Below are positions 5,452-10,312 of a DNA stretch of 10,312 nucleotides, in pieces. The notes under the pieces are model-generated. The model was given only the letters and a program-made list of their open reading frames with translations, was not told where the DNA came from and made no database searches. Position 1 is the first letter of the stretch, and every line of letters begins with the position of its first letter. Position numbers and translations under genes: made by a program. The stretch is from Geminicoccaceae bacterium (GTDB taxonomy: Bacteria > Pseudomonadota > Alphaproteobacteria > Geminicoccales > Geminicoccaceae): contig JAPJRA010000074.1 in the NCBI GenBank assembly GCA_030824835.1, positions 1-10,312 on the forward strand. The letters are read 5' to 3'.

Positions 5452-6939
5452 CTACGGGCCGACGAGGTCGACGCCCAGCGCCTGAAGTCCCGGCGACCAG
5501 GTGGCAGCGAAGTCACGAACTTTGGCGCTGGCGGGGTCGAGCTGGGCCTGGCAGCTGCACATGGCGGCGAGCAGGGCGTGATCGGGGTCGGACGTGCGCA
5601 GCGTCTGCGACTGAGCCCGCATCCTGGCCCAACCGACGAGCGTGGCCAGCCAAGCCTGTTGCAGGACGGGGCCCTTGAGCCAGCGCCAAATGCCGAGCAC
5701 CCGAGCCAGGCCCTGGGCGAGGCGGCTTGCGGCGCCCAGATCGATGCCCTCCCACCAGCCCGTCGGTTCGGACATGTGGCCGGCGAGGTCGCGAACTTGG
5801 GCCTGCCCGATGCCCAGCATCGCCGGCTCGATCAGCGCGCGCTCGGCGAGTTCGCGCAGGAGCGGGGCCAGAGCCAGCAGCGGGGGGGGCACCAACCGGA
5901 CCTTGGCCGGGCCCAGCAGGGAGGCCGCGTAGTGGCGGCTGACCGCATCGCCGAGCCACAGCTCGACGTCGGGGTGGGCTGCCATCGTCTCCAGGAGGCG
6001 CCCCAGCAATGTCGGCGTCGACGGGCTCAAGGTGCGGGCGGAGATCCGGACGGGCCGCCCACTGGAACGCCGCAATATGTCCTCCAGGCAGACAAGGTCG
6101 CTGGCGTGGGCAAGGTCCAGCGGCGCCCGTGTGCTCAGCAACAGGGGTGCCGTCGGAGGTACGGCGTCGAGTGCTGCCCAGGTCAGGTCGCCGAGGGTGA
6201 AGGCGCGCACGCTCCTGCCGCGGCGGCCGAGCAGCACGGCCAGACCCAGCTGCTCCAGCGACGCCAGCGGTTGGTGAGCCGCCTGGAGGCCGAGCAGCAC
6301 CACCTCGCTCGAGCCCGGCAGGCTCGCCACGGCGTTTGCCAGCACGTCCGTCCAGGATGGGATCTCCACTGCCGCCTCGGTCACCTTGATCGCCGATTGG
6401 GTGAGCCGCGACGCACGGCGGGTCAGGGCGGCGCAGCGGTGGCGTATCTCATCCGCCAGCACCGGCCGGCACGTTGTCTGGCCAATACCGAGGAGCGCCG
6501 TCGTGCGGACGCCAATGGACGACAGCGAAGCGCCGTACGGGGCGTCCCGGCGGCGAAGACAGCCATCGGTCGTCCGGCTGAGCCGGGTCGCAGGAGCGGC
6601 GAGCAGGTCGCCGTCCACATTCTCGGCCCAGGCGCGGGCCAGTGCCGCCAGATGGTCGCGGGGCCAAAGATCGCCAGGCTCGAGGAAGGCGATCGTCGGG
6701 GCCGCCACGGCGCGCAAGGCATCCGCCAGGGCGCAGCCGCGTCGCACCGGCAGCAGGTCGACGCCAGGCCAGCGGATCAGCAGCCAGTCCTGGAGCCCGT
6801 CCGCCGATTCCTGATCCAGGACCAGGATCTGGACCGGTTGATGGCTCTGCGCCGCGATGCTGGCGAGCGTTCGGCCGAGCCGATGGCGTGCATTGCAGGC
6901 TGGGATGACGACGGCAATGGCTTCGGTGGATGCGGTCAT
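5452..6939 (-). CDS. Divergent GT2-like glycosyltransferase with a large unassigned C-terminal region
   Basis: A 495-residue protein, last gene of the glycosyltransferase operon. Residues 7-115 look like the nucleotide-binding half of a GT-A (GT2) fold: AVVIPACNARHRLGRTLASI at 9-28, LDQESADGLQDWLL at 41-54 where family members carry D-x-x-S-x-D-x-T/S, and FLEPGDLWPRDHLAAL at 85-100 where the metal-binding DxD would be. Both motifs are altered (E87 and G89 in place of the usual acids), so activity is uncertain. Residues about 190-495 match nothing I recognise. They alternate hydrophobic strands and helices, with an SEPTGWWEGIDLG segment at 390-402 and a Trp-rich helix after it; no clear membrane span or signal peptide is seen, so the protein is probably cytoplasmic. 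The ATG at 6939 overlaps the upstream gene's TGA (ATGA, 4 nt), implying translational coupling. The frame is open further upstream, but that is shadow of the previous gene. Role: sugar transfer or an accessory to the TPR glycosyltransferases. Confidence 0.72.
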   Translation of the reverse strand: MTASTEAIAVVIPACNARHRLGRTLASIAAQSHQPVQILVLDQESADGLQDWLLIRWPGVDLLPVRRGCALADALRAVAAPTIAFLEPGDLWPRDHLAALARAWAENVDGDLLAAPATRLSRTTDGCLRRRDAPYGASLSSIGVRTTALLGIGQTTCRPVLADEIRHRCAALTRRASRLTQSAIKVTEAAVEIPSWTDVLANAVASLPGSSEVVLLGLQAAHQPLASLEQLGLAVLLGRRGRSVRAFTLGDLTWAALDAVPPTAPLLLSTRAPLDLAHASDLVCLEDILRRSSGRPVRISARTLSPSTPTLLGRLLETMAAHPDVELWLGDAVSRHYAASLLGPAKVRLVPPPLLALAPLLRELAERALIEPAMLGIGQAQVRDLAGHMSEPTGWWEGIDLGAASRLAQGLARVLGIWRWLKGPVLQQAWLATLVGWARMRAQSQTLRTSDPDHALLAAMCSCQAQLDPASAKVRDFAATWSPGLQALGVDLVGP

Positions 6940-9281
6940 GAGGTCTCGACGGCGGTTCGCCTGCCGGGGATTGGGTGCGCCAGCGACGCGGCCAGCGTGT
7001 CGAGCGCCGTTGTCGTGTGCATCAGGCCCAACTCGACGAGTTGGCCTGTGGAGCGGAACCGCTCGGTCAACTCGCAGCGGAAGTCGATACGGGCCGTGTG
7101 GGCGAAGCGATGGCTGAACTCGCTGTAGCGCTTCGCACCCTGCCAATACTGTCTGCGCTCGGCCTCGATCCGGGCCCGCTCGATGAAGTCGGCAATGAAC
7201 TTGAAGTGCAGCAGGACGCCCGTCTCGGTGGCCATCGGCACCGGAAACAGCGTGTGCGTGCTGCTGGCATAGTGCAGCCCCGGCTGCCATCTCACCAAGG
7301 GCACCTTGTGCAGGTAGACGCCATCCTCCTTGCGATCGAACAAATAGCGGGAGACCAGGCCCCCGACGACGAGATGGAACGGGAAGTCAGGGCAATCGCG
7401 ATGGACGTAACCGGCGCGATCGAAGCAGGGACACAAGGCCAGCGGATCGTCGCCCGCCCGGTAGATCGCGTCGGCCAGGCTGTCCTCGGCATACATGTCG
7501 ACCATCACGGCGAACAGCGCCTCGGCGCCGGAACGGTCGAGATGAGCGGTCAACGCCTTGAGGCCCAGCCGCTCGGCATGCGGATAGGTCAGCACCTCGT
7601 CGACGTCGATGGTCAGGCACCAGGTACCGCTGCCGAAGCGGCCCAGCAGATGGTTGAGCCAGCGCTGCCCACCGCCATAGACCGCGTAGGAGTCGGTGGT
7701 CAGGAACAGGTGGGTGTCCGGCTGCGCCAGCAGCCAGTCGCGCGAGCCGTCGTCCGAGCCGTTGTCCACGACGAAGAAGCGGTCGATCCCCTGGACGCGG
7801 TAGAAGTCGAACAGCCAGGGCAGGCGCACGGCCTCGTTGCGGAGCCGGGTGAACAGGCGGATCTCGCCGTCGGGTGGCGGGATGGGGCGGCTGTCCAGAC
7901 GCTCGAGATGGAGCGCCGGCCCGCTGACCCGGCGGTCGTGCCGGGTCACCTCGGCCCACAGCCGACGGGCGGCGACGTAGCGCCGCTGTCCGATCTCGAC
8001 CCGGGCCAGCCGCTTTTGGACCTCGCGATGCTCCGGGTAATCCGCGTGCAGAGCCTCGACCAGCTGTGCAGCGTTCGCGTGGGCGCTCGTGGCGAAGGCG
8101 GCGTCGATCCGCGCCAGCTGCAGTGAGAAGGTGTCGGCATGGTCGGCGTGCGCTGCCTCCAGCACGTCGCGGGCGCGCGCCACCCGGTCATGGCGCTTCC
8201 ACAGCTCGGCCAGCCGCAGCGCCGGCTCGAATGCCTGGGGAAACAGGGTCCGGGTTTCCTGCAAGGTGCTCTCGGCCCGGCTGATCCGTCCGGTATGCTC
8301 CTCGACCCAGGCAAGGAGCAGATGCGCGTCGATATGGTCGGCCAGCCGCTCGGCAAGGCCGCGGGCCATCGCGCGGGCCTTGCCGAAGCGGCGCTGGGCC
8401 ACCATCGCGCGGATCAGACGGGAGGTCGCCTGCCAGTCGTCCGGGCGCAGCGCCAGGGCCCGCTCGAGCCATGTCGCGGCTGTGAACGGGTCGGCGTGGC
8501 CCAAAGCCATTCGCCCGAGCTCCAGGAGCGGCTCTATCGCGTCGGGTCGGGTCTCGATCAGGTCGCGATAGGCTGCCTCGGCGTCCAAGGAACGGCCGGC
8601 GGCTTCCTGCAGCCGCCCGATCGCGATCCGGGCGCGCAGATGCCTGACGTCGACCTGAAGGACCTCGGTCCAGCACCTTCGCGCCGCCTCGAGGTCGCCG
8701 CGCTCCTCGGCAGCCCTAGCCAGGGCGACGCGCCACGTCGCGACGCCAGGATCGCTGTCCACGAGGCGATGCAGGATCGCGTCGGCGGCATCGAACCGGT
8801 GCTGTTTGAGTAGCGCTTCGGCCAACCCGTGCAGCGTCTCGGACGCCGAACCTGCCGCAGCGAGGGCCGCGTGATAGCGCCGCGCGGCTTCCGGGTAAGC
8901 CTCGCGCGCGAAGGAGAGGCGCGCGGCTTCGAGCAGAAGCCGGTGCGAGCCGGGCTGGCGGGCCAGCGCCGTTGCCACCATGCTTTCGCCATCGGCGAAG
9001 CGATGCTGCAGACGCAAAGCACGCAGCAGGCCCTGGAAGGCATCCAGATTGTCCGGCGTGGCCGCCAGTGCCGCACGCCAGCGGTCCTCGGCCTGGCCGT
9101 AGCGGCGCTGGGTCTGCAGCAGCCGGGCGAGTTCGGCACCGACCGCCGTCGGCTCGCTCCGGTCAGGACGGGCGTGTTCCAGAACGGCTTCCGCCTCGTC
9201 GAGCCGGCCCTGGCTGGCCAGGAGCCGGGCCAGCCGCAGCGGCGACGCACTAGTGGCAGCCGTGGGCACGGACATGGGCAT
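6936..9281 (-). CDS. TPR-repeat glycosyltransferase (PF13704-like GT-A domain), complete
   Basis: A 781-residue two-part protein. Residues about 10-460 are an array of tetratricopeptide-type helical hairpins, with consensus-like units such as RYGQAEDRWRAALAATPDN (60-78) and TAATWLERALALRPDD (267-282). Residues about 472-760 are a GT-A glycosyltransferase of the Glyco_tranf_2_4 kind: GEIRLFTRLRNEAVRLPWL (472-490), nucleotide-binding DNGSDDGS (506-513), metal-binding DVDE (559-562) and the late LHFKF (691-695). No signal peptide or membrane helix is present, so it should act in the cytoplasm, with the TPR array docking an acceptor or partner. The sugar and acceptor are unknown; surface polysaccharide or protein glycosylation are the likely settings. 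The first ATG (9281) lies inside the upstream gene (32-nt overlap) and lacks a Shine-Dalgarno sequence; ATG 9275 is equally possible. The stop overlaps the next gene by 4 nt. Confidence 0.9.
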   Translation of the reverse strand: MPMSVPTAATSASPLRLARLLASQGRLDEAEAVLEHARPDRSEPTAVGAELARLLQTQRRYGQAEDRWRAALAATPDNLDAFQGLLRALRLQHRFADGESMVATALARQPGSHRLLLEAARLSFAREAYPEAARRYHAALAAAGSASETLHGLAEALLKQHRFDAADAILHRLVDSDPGVATWRVALARAAEERGDLEAARRCWTEVLQVDVRHLRARIAIGRLQEAAGRSLDAEAAYRDLIETRPDAIEPLLELGRMALGHADPFTAATWLERALALRPDDWQATSRLIRAMVAQRRFGKARAMARGLAERLADHIDAHLLLAWVEEHTGRISRAESTLQETRTLFPQAFEPALRLAELWKRHDRVARARDVLEAAHADHADTFSLQLARIDAAFATSAHANAAQLVEALHADYPEHREVQKRLARVEIGQRRYVAARRLWAEVTRHDRRVSGPALHLERLDSRPIPPPDGEIRLFTRLRNEAVRLPWLFDFYRVQGIDRFFVVDNGSDDGSRDWLLAQPDTHLFLTTDSYAVYGGGQRWLNHLLGRFGSGTWCLTIDVDEVLTYPHAERLGLKALTAHLDRSGAEALFAVMVDMYAEDSLADAIYRAGDDPLALCPCFDRAGYVHRDCPDFPFHLVVGGLVSRYLFDRKEDGVYLHKVPLVRWQPGLHYASSTHTLFPVPMATETGVLLHFKFIADFIERARIEAERRQYWQGAKRYSEFSHRFAHTARIDFRCELTERFRSTGQLVELGLMHTTTALDTLAASLAHPIPGRRTAVETS

Positions 9282-10312
9282 CGAATGCGGTCGAACGGTG
9301 AAGCAGGCCCAGCTCCTCGAGCTGGGCGCTGTTCCGGTAGCGGGCCGAGGCCGGCCCGATCAGGGTCAAAGGCGAGCCAGATTCCAGTCGGCGCAGGTAG
9401 GTTCGGTATTCCATGGCGCCCAGATAATGCTGCCCGCGGGCGACCTCGGCCTGCACGTGGGCCTGGAACGCGGGCAGATACTTGAAATGGAGCAGCGCCC
9501 CCGACAGGTCCGCGAGACGGCATGGGAACGCCGTGTGCTTGCTCGATGTGTACTTGATGTCCGGCTTCCAGCGGATCAGCGGTACCTTCTGCAGCACCGG
9601 CCCCGCGGCTGGGGTGGCGTAGAACACCCGCGCTCGACAGCCGCCTTGAACCTCGACGTAGGGGAATTTCTCGCTGTCGCGCCGAACATAGCCGGTCGCA
9701 TCGAAGAACGGGAACGTCTCGATCAGGCTCTGGCCAGGCTCGTAGCGGACCTCATCGACGGGCCCGGCTGCGTACATGTCGAGCATGGGGGCGAGCAGAG
9801 CCTCCGCTCCCGTCGCGTCGAGATAGGTGGTGAGCCCAGACAGCCCCATGCTCTCGCAGAGCGGATAGACCAGTGCCTCGTCGGCATCGACGGTGAGGCA
9901 CCAGGCGCCGGTGCCGTGCTCGTCGAGCAACCGGTTGGTCCAACGCATGCCGGCGCCCGAGCCTGCGAACGATGCTGCGGTGTGGAAGACGTGCACGTCC
10001 GGCCCCTGCTGCAGCAGCCACTCGCCCGTGCCGTCGCTGGAATCGTTGTCCAGCATTAGGAAACGGTGGATGCCCAGCCGCCTGTAATAGTCGAGCAGCC
10101 AGGGCAGGCGGACGCGCTCGTTGCGAACCAGTAGAAAGGCCCGAATTTCCCCTGCGGCCGACGGCAAGGGATGCCGGTCGAGGCGTGCGATGGCGTCGGC
10201 CGGCCCGTGCAGCCGCGGATCGAAGGCGCTGGCAGCGGCCACCCGGCGACGGGCGCGGGCGACGGCGCCGTCGTGCCAGTCGAGGCGTGCCAGCCGATGC
10301 TGCACGTCGCGG
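9250..10312 (-). CDS. TPR/GT-A glycosyltransferase paralogue (partial, C-terminal 353 residues)
   Basis: The C-terminal part of a gene entering from beyond base 10312; there is no start in the window. The visible first residues (RDVQHRLARLD) align with REVQKRLARVE at 419-429 of the downstream TPR glycosyltransferase, so the missing part very probably holds a similar TPR array. The GT-A domain starts near GEIRAFLLVRNERVRLPWL (in-window residues 54-72), with DNDSSDGT at 88-95 as the nucleotide-binding motif, DADE at 142-145 as the metal-binding motif, and a later LHFKY. The two proteins align almost end to end over this domain, including the C-terminal ...QL.ELGL.H..TA.D segment, so they arose by tandem duplication and then diverged. 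All catalytic-type acids are kept, so both copies may be active, possibly on different sugars. The stop (TAG at 9252-9250) falls inside the next gene. A GTG at 10305 is an internal Val codon, not a start. Confidence 0.88.
   Translation of the reverse strand, partial: RDVQHRLARLDWHDGAVARARRRVAAASAFDPRLHGPADAIARLDRHPLPSAAGEIRAFLLVRNERVRLPWLLDYYRRLGIHRFLMLDNDSSDGTGEWLLQQGPDVHVFHTAASFAGSGAGMRWTNRLLDEHGTGAWCLTVDADEALVYPLCESMGLSGLTTYLDATGAEALLAPMLDMYAAGPVDEVRYEPGQSLIETFPFFDATGYVRRDSEKFPYVEVQGGCRARVFYATPAAGPVLQKVPLIRWKPDIKYTSSKHTAFPCRLADLSGALLHFKYLPAFQAHVQAEVARGQHYLGAMEYRTYLRRLESGSPLTLIGPASARYRNSAQLEELGLLHRSTAFDAHVRAHGCH

Noticed and set aside
5578..7128. 516-codon plus-strand open frame opposite the GT2-like gene
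   Set aside because: It spans two real minus-strand genes and their junction, is Gln/Arg/Gly-rich, and shows no motif.
6940..7290. N-terminal 117-codon extension of the GT2-like protein
   Set aside because: This frame overlaps the C-terminal coding region of the TPR glycosyltransferase and is His/Arg/Ala-rich. The ATG at 6939 with an ATGA overlap directly precedes the GT-A strand.
9253..10059. 268-codon plus-strand open frame opposite the partial glycosyltransferase
   Set aside because: Antisense shadow of a clearly recognisable GT-A domain, with no ribosome site and no motif.

Overview
The window is GC-rich, and every confident gene lies on the minus strand, so transcription runs from high to low coordinates. 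GC-saturated codons, a FAD amine oxidase next to an ALDH7-type dehydrogenase, an Lrp-family regulator and a single family-5 solute-binding protein suggest a high-GC proteobacterium, most likely an alphaproteobacterium of the Rhodospirillales/Geminicoccales kind. That placement is inference from gene content and composition; no rRNA or tRNA is present to anchor it.

The low-coordinate third (1-2849) looks like a lysine/pipecolate catabolic block. The first 129 residues of an alpha-aminoadipate-semialdehyde (piperideine-6-carboxylate) dehydrogenase (AmaB/ALDH7 type) run off the window edge. Just upstream in the same transcript is a FAD-dependent AmaA-like oxidoreductase. Upstream again, past a 620-bp AT-rich control region, is an Lrp/AsnC regulator. 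In the Pseudomonas putida model, AmaA oxidises L-pipecolate and AmaB oxidises the resulting semialdehyde to L-2-aminoadipate. The control region holds a candidate promoter, a 6-bp hairpin, a tandem decamer framed by an inverted repeat, and a possible small secreted Cys-containing peptide on the plus strand.

The centre (2850-5451) has a 512-bp gap with no convincing gene. Then comes one complete family-5 (oligopeptide/nickel type) periplasmic solute-binding protein with a signal peptide and no adjacent permease or ATPase genes. Upstream of it, at 5383-5428, is a well-formed intrinsic terminator reading on the plus strand, although no plus-strand gene is established there.

The high-coordinate half (5452-10312) is a tightly packed glycosyltransferase operon. 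It begins outside the window with a TPR/GT-A glycosyltransferase (C-terminal 353 residues visible). Next is an overlapping complete paralogue of 781 residues with a long TPR array fused to the same GT domain. Last is a third gene joined by a 4-nt ATGA overlap, with a divergent GT2-like N-terminus and about 300 C-terminal residues I do not recognise. Together they look like a cytoplasmic machine that glycosylates a surface polymer or protein. The most novel material is this trio, the orphan terminator, and the small peptide in the AT-rich gap.
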